Shown: positions 17,593-26,566, counted from the first letter of the stretch. The stretch is DNA of 64,000 bases from Serratia plymuthica NBRC 102599 (GCF_001590925.1 NZ_BCTU01000001.1:310001-374000); one strand, 5' to 3'. Numbers and translations: made by a program. Notes: generated by a model from the letters alone, not told the origin.

Positions 17593-19155
17593 TTAAACCG
17601 CCGCGCTGTTGCAGACGATGCGGTTTTTACCCTCTTTTTTGGCCTGATACAGCGCGCTGTCCGCCATATTGATAAAACCAATTGGCGTGTCGTTGTACAT
17701 ATGCGGCACTTTGGCGCAGATGCCAATGCTGAGGGTGATAACGCCGTGCGGATTCCCCTGATGCGGTATCTTCAGTTCACGCACCGCCTGCATCACGCGT
17801 TCGGCGAAAATCAGCGCCCCCTGGGCGTCGGTATCCGGCAGTATGATGCTCATTTCTTCACCGCCATAGCGGGCCATGATGTCATTGCTGCGGCTGGCCA
17901 GCCCCTTGAGCATTTGTCCGATCTGCTGCAAGCATTGGTCGCCGGCGACGTGGCCGTAGATATCGTTGTACTGCTTGAAATAGTCGATATCCAACATCAG
18001 CAGCGCCACACTGCGGTAGTTTCGCGCCGCGCGCGCCAGTTCGTTCTTTAAGGCGATATCAAATTGGCGGCGATTGGCCAGCCCGGTCAGGCCGTCCAGC
18101 AACGCCAGCTCTTCAAGCCGCAGGTTGATGCTGGTGAGCTGATCGCGGGTGCGCATCAGTTCGGCTTCGGTGCGCACGCTGTGGTTTATCTGCCGCATCA
18201 ACACCAGCCCCAACGCCAACAAAATGGCCAGCAGCGTGGCGCCTCCGGCCACAAACAGGCCGGAATCGTTGCGCCAGTCGGCCAGCGCGTCTTCCTTCGA
18301 CAGCCCGGCGGTGATCACCAACGGATAGCGGCTGACCCTTGAATAGCCATAAATCCTTTCCACCTTGTCGTACAGCGAGGTGATGGTGGCATTACCGAAT
18401 TCGGAATGCGGCAGGATTTCGCGGAACAGCACACCCTGAGAGATATTTTTGCCGATCGACGCGGCGGAATAAGGGCGGCGGTAGAGAATGGTGCCATCCG
18501 CCAGCAGCAGGCTGAGCGCGGCGTCGCTGTTAAGCGCAAAGGTGTCGTAAAACTGGCGGAAATAATCGACGTACAGCGTCGCCAGCACCACGCCGGCAAA
18601 GCTACCGTCCGGGTGATTTAAACGGCGTGACACCGGAATGATCAAATCGCCGGTTGAACGGCTGCGCACCACCTTGCCGATATAAATCGCGTTGCTGTTG
18701 TGCTCGAGGTGGTATTTAAAATACTCGCGATCGGCATTGTTGGCGCCCTGCACGAACCTGCCTGAAGAGGTGACTATCCAACTGCCGTGCGAATCATAAA
18801 TAAACAGGCCATGCAACTGAGGCAGATTGCCGACCTCTCCTTGCATCAACTTTTGCAGCCTCAATTGCTGCGGCTGGCCCAGACCGTCGGTTTGAATGCG
18901 TTCGGTCAGATCGGACAGCGTACTGTCCACTTGCAAGAAAGTGTCATCGGCATGTTGCGCCAGCGAGCGTGCCAGATTGGCGGATTCATATTCGGCGCTT
19001 TTCAGCTCGCGCTGATGCGCATTCCAAATTTGCCAAACGTTAAACAGAATCAGCGTGGCGGCAACGATGATGACAAACACGCCAGCCTGAAATAATAACG
19101 GGGAATTTTTACCGTTGCGCGGCAGATCGGCATCCTGCGGTTGCTGCTGTGTCAT
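17593..19155 (-). CDS. Membrane diguanylate cyclase with periplasmic Cache sensor
   Basis: A 520-residue inner membrane protein. TM1 is near residues 25-45, followed by a roughly 250-residue periplasmic PDC/Cache-like region (LFIYDSHGSWIVTSSG, NADREYFKYHL), TM2 near 300-320 and a cytoplasmic GGDEF domain. The active-site motif is RYGGEEMS, so the usual last phenylalanine is methionine. An RxxD inhibitory site (RSND) lies exactly 5 residues upstream, so c-di-GMP feedback inhibition is predicted. It probably makes c-di-GMP in response to a small periplasmic ligand. Monocistronic, convergent with paaZ. Confidence 0.9.
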   Translation of the reverse strand: MTQQQPQDADLPRNGKNSPLLFQAGVFVIIVAATLILFNVWQIWNAHQRELKSAEYESANLARSLAQHADDTFLQVDSTLSDLTERIQTDGLGQPQQLRLQKLMQGEVGNLPQLHGLFIYDSHGSWIVTSSGRFVQGANNADREYFKYHLEHNSNAIYIGKVVRSRSTGDLIIPVSRRLNHPDGSFAGVVLATLYVDYFRQFYDTFALNSDAALSLLLADGTILYRRPYSAASIGKNISQGVLFREILPHSEFGNATITSLYDKVERIYGYSRVSRYPLVITAGLSKEDALADWRNDSGLFVAGGATLLAILLALGLVLMRQINHSVRTEAELMRTRDQLTSINLRLEELALLDGLTGLANRRQFDIALKNELARAARNYRSVALLMLDIDYFKQYNDIYGHVAGDQCLQQIGQMLKGLASRSNDIMARYGGEEMSIILPDTDAQGALIFAERVMQAVRELKIPHQGNPHGVITLSIGICAKVPHMYNDTPIGFINMADSALYQAKKEGKNRIVCNSAAV

Positions 19156-19308
19156 GTAACCCTTTTTACTGTGTGATTTTTAAATAAAGTTAAGAACTAT
19201 CTTACATCTTATTCGTTAATTCTGCTGACCACTACTCCCTTAAACAAGTTACCCTCGGCAGATGTTACGATTCGTTCAAAACCGCCCGAAAACCAGAGGA
19301 TCGCGAGT

Positions 19309-19503
19309 GTGTCTGACACCATCATTATTACTTTACTGACGCTGGCGGTGTATTACCCGGTCACGTTGGGCGTGCTGGCGGTGATGATGTTTTTTGCCTG
19401 GCGGCGACGTAAATCGCCTTACTGGCGCTTAGGACTGGTGCTGCTGGCGGGGCTGTTTGCACTGTTCGCCATGGCAGCCTACGACTGGCATCACTATAGC
19501 TGA
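19309..19503 (+). CDS. Small two-helix membrane protein
   Basis: A 64-residue protein with two hydrophobic helices (about 4-29 and 40-58) separated by a basic turn, FAWRRRKSPYWR. It starts with GTG, 6-7 bases after GAGG. The N-terminus is probably periplasmic and the basic loop cytoplasmic by the positive-inside rule. No family recognised. It stands alone between a diguanylate cyclase and a VOC protein gene. Confidence 0.6.
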   Translation: MSDTIIITLLTLAVYYPVTLGVLAVMMFFAWRRRKSPYWRLGLVLLAGLFALFAMAAYDWHHYS

Positions 19504-19556
19504 TTGCCGAAGGCGCGGTGTCCGTCAGAGGCCGTGGGCACCGCGATGAGGTGGCA

Positions 19557-19973
19557 TTATTCAACGTTAATCATCCAATTGACGCCAAATTGGTCGGTCA
19601 GCATGCCAAACCCCTTGGCCCAAAAAGTGGGTCCATAAGGCAGGGTTACCTGTCCGCCCTGCGACAGCTTTTCAAACAGTTCACGCCCTTGTTCCACGTC
19701 TTTTGGGTTGAGCGACAGGGAAAATCCTTTATGTGACGCGTCGGCGCCATCCTGCGGGCAGCCGTCGGAGGCCATCAGCGCGCTTTCACCAATCAGCAAC
19801 CTTGCATGCATGATGGATTCCGGATCGGCATCCTGTGGGCCACCTTGTTTTGCTTCCTCGGGCATTTCCTTGTAACGCATGATCATTTCAATTTTACCGC
19901 CCAGTTGCTGGGCGTAGAAATTCACCGCTTGCTCGCAATTACCGTTAAAAAATAAATAAGGTTGAATCAACAT
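19557..19973 (-). CDS. VOC/PhnB-like family protein (YjdN type)
   Basis: A 138-residue glyoxalase-fold protein of the PhnB/3-demethylubiquinone methyltransferase-like branch. It has the opening QPYLFFNGNCEQAVNFYAQQLGG, KEMPEEA and the closing FGMLTDQFGVNWMIN. The family is structurally clear but its biochemical role is poorly defined. Single gene, with no operon partner. Confidence 0.8.
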   Translation of the reverse strand: MLIQPYLFFNGNCEQAVNFYAQQLGGKIEMIMRYKEMPEEAKQGGPQDADPESIMHARLLIGESALMASDGCPQDGADASHKGFSLSLNPKDVEQGRELFEKLSQGGQVTLPYGPTFWAKGFGMLTDQFGVNWMINVE

Positions 19974-20241
19974 GACATTGACCTCGGTTATGGCCCGTCA
20001 GGCTGTAAACCGGCCCGAGGGCGGGGATAAATAATTTCTCTGGGCAACTATTGCCGCAGGTGACTTACAAGTGTAGTGCGATTCGCGGTGAATGCCCGGT
20101 GGACGATCACGCTCTGGCGCTTTGGTATGCGGCCAAACAAATTGAGCGAAAAAGTGGGATGGTTCATCCCGATTTGGACAGATTATCTGAGCGGTCAGGG
20201 TTCCTATACTCGTTGCAACTTTCACTAACGGAGTCATGGTC

Positions 20242-21015
20242 ATGAGTAAGCAATCTTTGAATGGAAAAGTGGTGCTGATCGCCGGCGGCGCGAAGAACCT
20301 GGGCGGCCTGGTAGCACGCGATTTGGCGGCCAACGGCGCGGCGGCCATAGTGGTGCATTACAACAGCGACGCGACCCGTGCGGCGGCGGAAGAAACCCTG
20401 GCCGCGGTGAAAGCGACGGGGGCGCAGGCGATAGCGGTGCAGGGCGATCTGACCCGGCCGGCCAACGTGGCGCATCTGTTTGAGGAAGGGATTAAGGCGT
20501 TCGGTAAGGTGGATATTGCGATCAATACCGCCGGTCTGGTGATCAAAAAGCCGATCGCCGAGGTGACTGAGGCGGATTACGACACCAGTTTTGACGTCAA
20601 TGCCAAAGCGGCATTCTTTTTCATTCAGCAAGCAGGCAAACACCTGGCGGACAATGGCCGTATCGTGACCATCGTCAGTTCGCTGCTGGCGGCCTATACG
20701 CCGTTTTATGCGGTGTACCCCGGCAGCAAGGCACCGGTGGAACACTTTACCCGCGCGGCTTCCAAGGAGTTTGGCGAGCGTGGCATCAGCGTGAACGCCA
20801 TCGGCCCCGGCCCGATGGATACGCCGTTCTTCTATGGGCAGGAAAGCAAGGACGCGGTGGAATACCATAGCAGTGCCGCCGCGTTGAGCAAGTTCTCGAA
20901 AACCGGCCTGACCGATATTGAGGACATCGCGCCTATCGTCAAGTTTTTGGTCACCGACGGCTGGTGGATCACCGGGCAGACGTTGTTCGCCAACGGTGGC
21001 TATACTACCCGTTAA
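20242..21015 (+). CDS. Short-chain dehydrogenase/reductase
   Basis: A 257-residue classical SDR. The dinucleotide motif is IAGGAKNLGGLVARDLA, the NAG-type motif appears as INTAG, the catalytic serine is in IVTIVSS and the Tyr/Lys pair is VYPGSK. The C-terminal ITGQTLFANGGY is usual. The ATG at 20242 is 8 bases after GGAG; another ATG at 20236 is too close. A terminator separates it from a LysR gene in the same direction, which may be its regulator. Substrate unknown. Confidence 0.87.
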   Translation: MSKQSLNGKVVLIAGGAKNLGGLVARDLAANGAAAIVVHYNSDATRAAAEETLAAVKATGAQAIAVQGDLTRPANVAHLFEEGIKAFGKVDIAINTAGLVIKKPIAEVTEADYDTSFDVNAKAAFFFIQQAGKHLADNGRIVTIVSSLLAAYTPFYAVYPGSKAPVEHFTRAASKEFGERGISVNAIGPGPMDTPFFYGQESKDAVEYHSSAAALSKFSKTGLTDIEDIAPIVKFLVTDGWWITGQTLFANGGYTTR

Positions 21016-21024
21016 TATCAATTT

Positions 21025-21051
21025 GCTGCGGCAAACCGCCGCAGCTTTTTT
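21025..21051 (+). terminator. Rho-independent terminator after the SDR gene
   Basis: Perfect 8-bp stem GCTGCGGC / GCCGCAGC, loop AAACC, then six T. It lies between the SDR stop and the LysR start. Confidence 0.9.
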
Positions 21052-21066
21052 CAGGATGCACTGCCG

Positions 21067-21969
21067 GTGGATAAGATAGGGAGATTACGGGTTTTTATCC
21101 AGGTTGCCGAGGTGGGCAGTTTTATCCGCGCTTCGCACATCCTGCTGATGCCAAAAACCACGGTGTCGGCGGCGATCCAACAGTTGGAACATGAAATGGG
21201 CGCGCGCCTGTTTCATCGCACTACCCGCAAGGTACAGTTGACCAGCGACGGCGAGCTGCTGCTCGACAAAGCGCGCAGCCTGCTGTTCGACGTGAATGTG
21301 CTGGACACGCTGTTTCAGCAGAAAAACGGGCCGATAGGCGGCCGCTTGACGGTCGATGTGCCCAGCCGCATTGCCCGGCGAATCATCGTGCCGGCGCTGC
21401 CTGATTTTTTCCTGCAATATCCCGATATTCAACTCTTCCTTAGCGCCAGCGACCGCTCGATCGATTTGATTCAGGAGGGGGTAGACTGCGTGGTGCGTGT
21501 CGGCAGCCTCAGCGACAGTAGCCTGGTCAGCCAGCCGCTTGGCCGTTTGAGCATGGTCAATTGCGCCAGCCCGGATTATTTGCGGCGCTACGGGACGCCG
21601 GAGCATACCGATCAACTGGACGAGCATTGGGTGGTGGGGTACGCGCAGCCTAATCTGGCGGGCGCGGAGACCTGGCAGTGGGAGCAGGAAGGGCAATCGG
21701 TTGAAAAAACGCTGCGTAGCCGGGTGACGGTCAACAATGCGGAGAATTATATCGGCTGCTGTCTGGAAGGGCTGGGAATGATTCAGAACCCGCGATTCGA
21801 TCTCCAGCATCATCTGGATGACGGCAGCCTGCGAGAGATTCTGCCGCAGGCCCGGCCATCGGCGATGAGCATTGCGCTGCTTTATCCCCACCGGCGACAG
21901 CGTTCGGCGCGTTTCACGGCGTTTGCTGAGTGGTTCGGCCGTTTAATCAAACCTTTTTGCGAAAGTTGA
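21067..21969 (+). CDS. LysR-family regulator
   Basis: A 300-residue LTTR with N-terminal HTH (FIQVAEVGSFIRASHILLMP, TVSAAIQQLEHEMGARLFHR) and a periplasmic-binding-like effector domain. It starts at GTG about ten bases after an AGGA. It follows the SDR gene on the same strand but behind a strong terminator, so it is expected to have its own expression. Likely controls the SDR gene; this is inferred from position only. Confidence 0.82.
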   Translation: MDKIGRLRVFIQVAEVGSFIRASHILLMPKTTVSAAIQQLEHEMGARLFHRTTRKVQLTSDGELLLDKARSLLFDVNVLDTLFQQKNGPIGGRLTVDVPSRIARRIIVPALPDFFLQYPDIQLFLSASDRSIDLIQEGVDCVVRVGSLSDSSLVSQPLGRLSMVNCASPDYLRRYGTPEHTDQLDEHWVVGYAQPNLAGAETWQWEQEGQSVEKTLRSRVTVNNAENYIGCCLEGLGMIQNPRFDLQHHLDDGSLREILPQARPSAMSIALLYPHRRQRSARFTAFAEWFGRLIKPFCES

Positions 21970-21983
21970 ATCGGGGCGCGAGA

Positions 21984-22073
21984 TTACATTAGCAACTGCG
22001 CGGCAGACCCATCCCAGAAGGCGGCAAAGGTATAGATGACAGCCAGTATCAGCATGAATGGCGTATTGTTCAT
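21984..22073 (-). CDS. 29-residue single-helix membrane protein
   Basis: A 29-codon ORF starting MNNTPFMLILAVIYTFAAF and ending with TAA. It has a good ribosome site, GGAG with 7-base spacing. One hydrophobic helix spans residues 5-19 and a polar tail follows. It has the look of the small hydrophobic proteins found in enteric stress regulons, but I do not recognise a family. It stands alone between a LysR gene and a yqjD-like gene. Confidence 0.5.
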   Translation of the reverse strand: MNNTPFMLILAVIYTFAAFWDGSAAQLLM

Positions 22074-22320
22074 TGCCTATCTCCAGCGGAAATATTCACT
22101 TCAAGTATAGCCCGCGGAAATGACAGTCAGATGAATTAGATTGTTTTTTGTACAGCTAAATTCAGACAGACGGAAATGTGTAAACTGCTGATATTTGACT
22201 ATAGTAACAGTGTGAAGCTGCGTGTTTGTCGCGAATCACCCTGTATCGCGCTGCCGGTAACGGCAAGCATAGGGAAACATAGGTGCGAATTTTTCGGCTA
22301 TGTTAACTTAAGGATATGAA

Positions 22321-22518
22321 ATGTCAGTTAAAAATGACGTTAAAGACAATGTGGAACAGCTGTGCGGCAGTACAAAATCTGCTGCATGCGAAGTGCGGGC
22401 CGGTTTGAAAGAGGTTGCCGGTCACTCCTGTTCTTACATTAAGGACAACCCCTGGGCTGGGGTTGGCGCCGGCGCCGTTGTGGGCCTGGTGGTAGGTTTT
22501 CTTTTAGGCAAAAAGTAA
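22321..22518 (+). CDS. Short YqjD/ElaB-like (DUF883) tail-anchored protein
   Basis: A 65-residue protein with an amphipathic N-terminal half and a C-terminal glycine-rich membrane helix (NPWAGVGAGAVVGLVVGF) ending in KK. This is the tail-anchor signature of YqjD/ElaB proteins, which bind ribosomes at the membrane in stationary phase. It is shorter than the usual 100 residues. AAGGA precedes the ATG. It is 15 bases upstream of a glsB-like gene and probably in one transcript with it. Confidence 0.7.
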   Translation: MSVKNDVKDNVEQLCGSTKSAACEVRAGLKEVAGHSCSYIKDNPWAGVGAGAVVGLVVGFLLGKK

Positions 22519-22533
22519 ATAGGGAGAGTAAAA

Positions 22534-22782
22534 ATGGGCATCATTTCCTGGATCATTTTTGGTTTAATCGCCGGTATCCTGGCTAAATGGATCATGCCGG
22601 GCAAGGACGGCGGTGGCTTTATCGTGACTGTTATCCTCGGGGTCATCGGTGCGGTAGTTGGCGGCTATATCAGTACCTTCTTCGGTATGGGTCGCGTAGA
22701 TGGCTTTAACCTGGGCAGCTTCGTTGTCGCAATAATCGGTGCCCTGGTGGTACTTTTTGTCTACAGAAAGGTCAGAAGCTAG
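22534..22782 (+). CDS. GlsB/YeaQ/YmgE family small membrane protein
   Basis: An 82-residue protein with three hydrophobic helices (IISWIIFGLIAGILAKWIMPG, GGFIVTVILGVIGAVVGGY, and a C-terminal LGSFVVAIIGALVVLFVY). This is the transglycosylase-associated protein family, stress induced in enterics. It follows the yqjD-like gene, and a terminator follows it. Confidence 0.87.
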   Translation: MGIISWIIFGLIAGILAKWIMPGKDGGGFIVTVILGVIGAVVGGYISTFFGMGRVDGFNLGSFVVAIIGALVVLFVYRKVRS

Positions 22783-22799
22783 TCAGATGCTGATCAACA

Positions 22800-22822
22800 G
22801 GGTCGCTGCGGCGACCCTTTTT
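22800..22822 (+). terminator. Rho-independent terminator after the glsB-like gene
   Basis: Perfect 7-bp stem GGGTCGC / GCGACCC, loop TGCG, then TTTTT. Ends the yqjD-like/glsB-like transcript. Confidence 0.9.
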
Positions 22823-22875
22823 CGTTAAATCATAACGGTCGCGCGGCCTGGGCCGGCGGCCAGAAGGGGATGACC

Positions 22876-23268
22876 ATGGGTCTGTTTGATAACGTATTGG
22901 GCAGTATTCTGGGTGGCGGCGCTAACGGCGGCAAAGGCCTGGATTACGTCGCTATCATGCAATGGGTCGAGCAGCAAGGCGGCCTGCAGGCGATTTTGGA
23001 CAAGTTCCGCCAGGGGCAATTTGGCGATGTGGTCGGCTCATGGTTGGGCAACGGTGAAAACCAGCCGATCAGCGGCGATCACGTTCAGCAGGCGCTGGGC
23101 AGCGATGCCATCAACCAGTTGGCCGAAAAGCTGGGGATCGATCCTGCTCAGGCTTCCAGCACCATCGCGCAGTTCCTGCCGTCGGTGACTGACGCCGCAT
23201 CGCCAAATGGCGAAGTGCAGCAGGACAGCAACGAACTGGGCGATATGGTCGGTAAGCTGTTCAAATAA
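22876..23268 (+). CDS. yidB: YidB family protein (DUF937)
   Basis: A 130-residue protein starting MGLFDNVLGSILGG, with the family segments VEQQGGLQAILDKFRQG, QPISGDHVQQALG and LAEKLGIDPAQASS. It closely parallels E. coli YidB in order and length. The ATG at 22876 is 6 bases after AAGGGG; an ATG at 22870 abuts it and is rejected. Function is not established. It converges with a LysR gene. Confidence 0.88.
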   Translation: MGLFDNVLGSILGGGANGGKGLDYVAIMQWVEQQGGLQAILDKFRQGQFGDVVGSWLGNGENQPISGDHVQQALGSDAINQLAEKLGIDPAQASSTIAQFLPSVTDAASPNGEVQQDSNELGDMVGKLFK

Positions 23269-23271
23269 CGC

Positions 23272-24204
23272 TTAGGCCCCCGGCATCGAGTCGGGGGCCT
23301 TGTTTAGCCTAATGCCTTCAATGCCCTCCAACGCTCCCAGCAAATAATCTACCCATGCCCGCACTTTGCCGGGAATAAACCGCGCGGCGGGGTAAACGGC
23401 ATGCAGCGCCATCGGCGGATAGTGCCAGGCAGGCAATACCTGTACCAGCGTACCGGCCGCCAACTGCCGGCCAATCAGCGGCCGTTGCGCACCGCCGATA
23501 CCCAAACCAGACTCGATGGCGGCCAGCAGCGAGAAGGTGTTGTTGGCGCGGAATACCGGCCGTACGTTCACCATCTCGGCGCCCTGAGGACCGATTAACG
23601 TCAGCGCATCGCCGTCGCTAAGGCCGCTGTAACGAATATGTGCATGGGCCGCCAATGCGGTCGGTGTTTGCGGTGTGCCATGCGCCGCCAGATAAGCCGG
23701 CGAAGCCACGAGAATACGCTGTAATTCCCCCAACCGCCGTGCCACCGTGCCCGGCGCGCTCAGTTCGCCAAAGCGAATCGCTACGTCAATGCCCTCGCCG
23801 ATGACATCTGCCCGACGATCGTCCAGCAGTAACTCAATATTCAGCTCCGGATGGCGCTGTTGAAAGGCGATCGCCAGCGGCGTCAGATGCTGCTGGCCGA
23901 ACCCCGTGGGTGCATGAATGCGTAAGTTTCCTTGCAACCGCTGGTTCAGGCCGTGCAGCGCCTCTTCCGCTTCGTCTACCGCCGCTAAAATCGGTTTGAT
24001 TTGCCGGTAATAACCACCGCCGGCATCGGTCAGGGAGACGGCGCGGGTGCTGCGAAACAGCAACTGCGTGCCCAATTGCTGTTCCAGACCGGCGATCTGC
24101 TGGCTGACCGCCGGTTGCGTCAACCCCAGATCGCGGGCCGCCGCCGAGAGGCTGCCCAGCTCCGCTACGCGGACAAAAGTCTTCATGGCGCTCAGCTTGT
24201 CCAT
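23272..24204 (-). CDS. LysR-family regulator
   Basis: A 310-residue LTTR of the type encoded beside reductase genes (FVRVAELGSLSAAARDLGLTQPAVSQQIAGLE). It diverges from a PRISE-type reductase gene at 24316. A perfect inverted repeat in the gap (24213-24237) is a plausible binding site. A GC-rich hairpin at 23275-23299 overlaps its last codons and serves the convergent 3' ends. Confidence 0.85.
   Translation of the reverse strand: MDKLSAMKTFVRVAELGSLSAAARDLGLTQPAVSQQIAGLEQQLGTQLLFRSTRAVSLTDAGGGYYRQIKPILAAVDEAEEALHGLNQRLQGNLRIHAPTGFGQQHLTPLAIAFQQRHPELNIELLLDDRRADVIGEGIDVAIRFGELSAPGTVARRLGELQRILVASPAYLAAHGTPQTPTALAAHAHIRYSGLSDGDALTLIGPQGAEMVNVRPVFRANNTFSLLAAIESGLGIGGAQRPLIGRQLAAGTLVQVLPAWHYPPMALHAVYPAARFIPGKVRAWVDYLLGALEGIEGIRLNKAPDSMPGA
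23275..23299. terminator. Hairpin at the convergent yidB/lysR ends
   Basis: Perfect 8-bp stem GGCCCCCG / CGGGGGCC with a 9-base loop. It lies inside the last codons of the minus-strand LysR gene and just after yidB, followed by TTGTTT on the plus strand. Confidence 0.6.
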
Positions 24205-24212
24205 CGATGCTC

Positions 24213-24237
24213 CACTTATAGGTTTTGCTTATAAGTG
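24213..24237. promoter_or_regulatory. Inverted repeat, candidate LysR operator
   Basis: Perfect CACTTATA-N9-TATAAGTG. It lies 9 bases from the LysR start codon and about 80 bases before the divergent PRISE gene, the place expected for an autoregulatory LysR site. Confidence 0.55.
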
Positions 24238-24315
24238 TTAGTTGAAAATGGCGTCTACCGCAAGTTTTGCTAATCGTTCACAGTGGGCGCATCCATACCT
24301 GGCAGGAGAGAGAGC

Positions 24316-25368
24316 ATGCAAAACGGCAAACTGGCGCTGGTGGTCGGCGCTAATGGTGTCATCGGCCATAAACTGATTGAGGAACTGGTTGTGCAGGGTT
24401 GGCAAGTGGTTGGTCTGTCGCGGCGCGGTGGCGTGGACCGGCCGCAAGTGCGTTATCTGGCGGTTGATCTGCTGGATGCACAGGCGACGCGCGACGCGCT
24501 GCAACCTCTAACGCAGGTCAGCCATATTTTCTATGCCGCTTATCAGGACGCGCCGGACTGGGCGGGGCTGGTGGTACCGAATCTGGCGATGTTGACGAAC
24601 GTGGTAGACGCGGTCGAGCCGGTAGCGCAAGGGCTGGAGCACATCAGCCTGATGCAGGGCTACAAGGTTTATGGCGCGCATCTGGGGCCATTTAAAACCC
24701 CGGCGCGTGAAAGTGACGCCGGACATATGCCACCGGAGTTCAACGTGGATCAGCAGCACTACCTTGAGCGGCGACAGCAGGGCAAACGCTGGCGCTGGAG
24801 CGCGATTCGCCCCAGCGTGGTCGGCGGGTTTTCGCTCGGCAATCCAATGAACCTGGCGCTGACCGTTGCCGTTTATGCCTCAATCAGCAAGGCGCTGGGG
24901 CTGCCGCTGCGTTTTCCCGGCAAACCGGGGGCTTACCACAGCCTGTTGGAAATGACCGATGCCGGCCTGCTGGCGCGGGCTACGCTGTGGGCGGCGACCG
25001 AGCCTGCAGCGGCCAATCAGGCGTTTAACATCAATAATGGCGATCTGTTCCGTTGGAGCGAGATGTGGCCGAAAATTGCCGATTATTTTGGCCTGGAGAC
25101 GGCGCCGCCGCTGCCGATGTCACTGGAACAGATGATGGCGGATAAAACCGCGTTGTGGGCGACCCTCGCGCAGCAGCATGATTTGGCGGTGACTGATTAC
25201 CATGCGGTGACCGGCTGGCGCTTTGCCGATTTTGTTTTCTCGTGGGATTACGACATGTTTGCCGACGGCAGCAAGGCGAGGCGTTTTGGTTTCACCCAAT
25301 TTGTCGAAACCGAGGCGATGTTCTTCACGCTGTTTGACGAGTTCCGGCGCAGAAGGATTATTCCCTAG
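24316..25368 (+). CDS. PRISE-type NAD(P)-dependent reductase (SDR family)
   Basis: A 350-residue extended SDR. The N-terminal motif VVGANGVIGHKLIEELV plus VVGLSRRGG binds the nucleotide. LMQGYKVYGAH carries the conserved Lys/Tyr region of progesterone 5-beta-reductase/iridoid synthase-like enzymes, and SAIRPSVVGGFSLGNPMNL follows. These enzymes reduce activated enones or open lactone-like substrates. The ATG at 24316 follows AGGAG. Divergent LysR is the likely regulator. The physiological substrate is unknown. Confidence 0.82.
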   Translation: MQNGKLALVVGANGVIGHKLIEELVVQGWQVVGLSRRGGVDRPQVRYLAVDLLDAQATRDALQPLTQVSHIFYAAYQDAPDWAGLVVPNLAMLTNVVDAVEPVAQGLEHISLMQGYKVYGAHLGPFKTPARESDAGHMPPEFNVDQQHYLERRQQGKRWRWSAIRPSVVGGFSLGNPMNLALTVAVYASISKALGLPLRFPGKPGAYHSLLEMTDAGLLARATLWAATEPAAANQAFNINNGDLFRWSEMWPKIADYFGLETAPPLPMSLEQMMADKTALWATLAQQHDLAVTDYHAVTGWRFADFVFSWDYDMFADGSKARRFGFTQFVETEAMFFTLFDEFRRRRIIP

Positions 25369-25478
25369 CGCCTGCTGGCGGGGCGGGCGCTTTTTATGGC
25401 ACTCTTTGGCTGCCGCCCGGTCGGGCGGCCAGAGAGGCCGTCAGCCCGACCGGCCTGGAGGATGATGAGGAAATAAAC

Positions 25479-26561
25479 GTGACGGGGATTACCGCCATAC
25501 TGACGCTTTTGCTGGCGCTGGTGACCATTGCGCCACTCTCAAAGCATACAGCCTGGTGGATTCGGGTGTGGGATTTTCCACGCCTGCAAATACTGGCGCT
25601 GTCATTATCGGTGTTACTGCTTAACCTGCTTTTTCTGCCTCTGTCCTCGCCGCTGGTGTGGGGCATGATAGCGGTGAATCTGGCCTGTGTAGCGTATCAG
25701 GGGGTATGGATCTTCCCTTATACCCGACTGAGCAAGCCCCAGGTAGTGGACTTTACCGGCTACCAGCACAAGCCGCGTTTGCGCCTTCTGGTGTGCAATG
25801 TGTTAACCCCCAATCGGCAGGCGGATAAACTGCTGGCGTTGGTGGCGACCGAACGGCCGGACGTGCTGGTGGTGGTGGAAACCGACAGTTGGTGGGAGCA
25901 GCGGCTGGCGCCGCTGGAACAAGATTATCCTCACAGTTTGAAATGCCCGCAGGATAATCTTTACGGCATGCATGTTTATTCGCGGCTGAAACTCAGCGAT
26001 GCGGAAATTCAGTACCTGGTAGATAAAGAGATTCCGTCGATGCACATGATGGTGCATTTGCCGCAAGGGCCGCAGGTGCGCTTGCACTGCGTGCATCCGA
26101 TGCCGCCAAGCCCCACCGAGAATGACGAGTCGGAAGATCGTGACGCCGAGCTGGTCATGGTGGGAAAAAGTGTTGCCAAATCGGCGTTCCCGGCGATTGT
26201 GACCGGTGATCTGAACGATGTGGCTTGGTCGACCACTACCCGCTTGTTCCTTAAAGTCAGCGGTCTGTTGGATCCGCGTCGCGGTCGCGGCATGTTCAGC
26301 ACCTTTCATGCCGGCTATCCGTTCCTGCGCTGGCCGCTGGATCATGTGTTCCACAGCGATGATTTTGTGCTCGGCTCGCTGCGTCGTTTAACCCACGTCG
26401 GTTCGGATCACTTCCCGATTCTGGTGGAACTGGTGTACGCGCCCAAGCAGGGGGCTGAACAGGAAAGCCTGGAGAAAGACGGCGAAGATGAAGCGTTGGC
26501 GCAAGAAAAACTGGCCAACACCGGTTCTTCGCCAGAGGACGTGCATACGCCGGGCGCTTGA
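25479..26561 (+). CDS. Membrane-anchored endonuclease/exonuclease/phosphatase family protein (YafD-like)
   Basis: A 360-residue protein. Three hydrophobic N-terminal segments (about 2-20, 33-55 and 60-75) precede an EEP catalytic domain from about residue 105. Motifs are LLVCNVLTPNRQ, VVVETD (metal glutamate), VTGDLNDVAWS (the DxN pair) and HVGSDHFPI (catalytic Asp-His). The fold hydrolyses phosphodiester or phosphate bonds. GTG start after GAGGAAAT. The C-terminal tail is rich in Glu and Asp. Confidence 0.82.
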   Translation: MTGITAILTLLLALVTIAPLSKHTAWWIRVWDFPRLQILALSLSVLLLNLLFLPLSSPLVWGMIAVNLACVAYQGVWIFPYTRLSKPQVVDFTGYQHKPRLRLLVCNVLTPNRQADKLLALVATERPDVLVVVETDSWWEQRLAPLEQDYPHSLKCPQDNLYGMHVYSRLKLSDAEIQYLVDKEIPSMHMMVHLPQGPQVRLHCVHPMPPSPTENDESEDRDAELVMVGKSVAKSAFPAIVTGDLNDVAWSTTTRLFLKVSGLLDPRRGRGMFSTFHAGYPFLRWPLDHVFHSDDFVLGSLRRLTHVGSDHFPILVELVYAPKQGAEQESLEKDGEDEALAQEKLANTGSSPEDVHTPGA

Positions 26562-26566
26562 AACAT

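Noticed and set aside
20051-20245. 64-codon ORF upstream of the SDR gene
   Set aside because: Overlaps the SDR start and has no ribosome site; probably leader DNA. A CAGATTATCTG palindrome at 20179-20189 is noted only.
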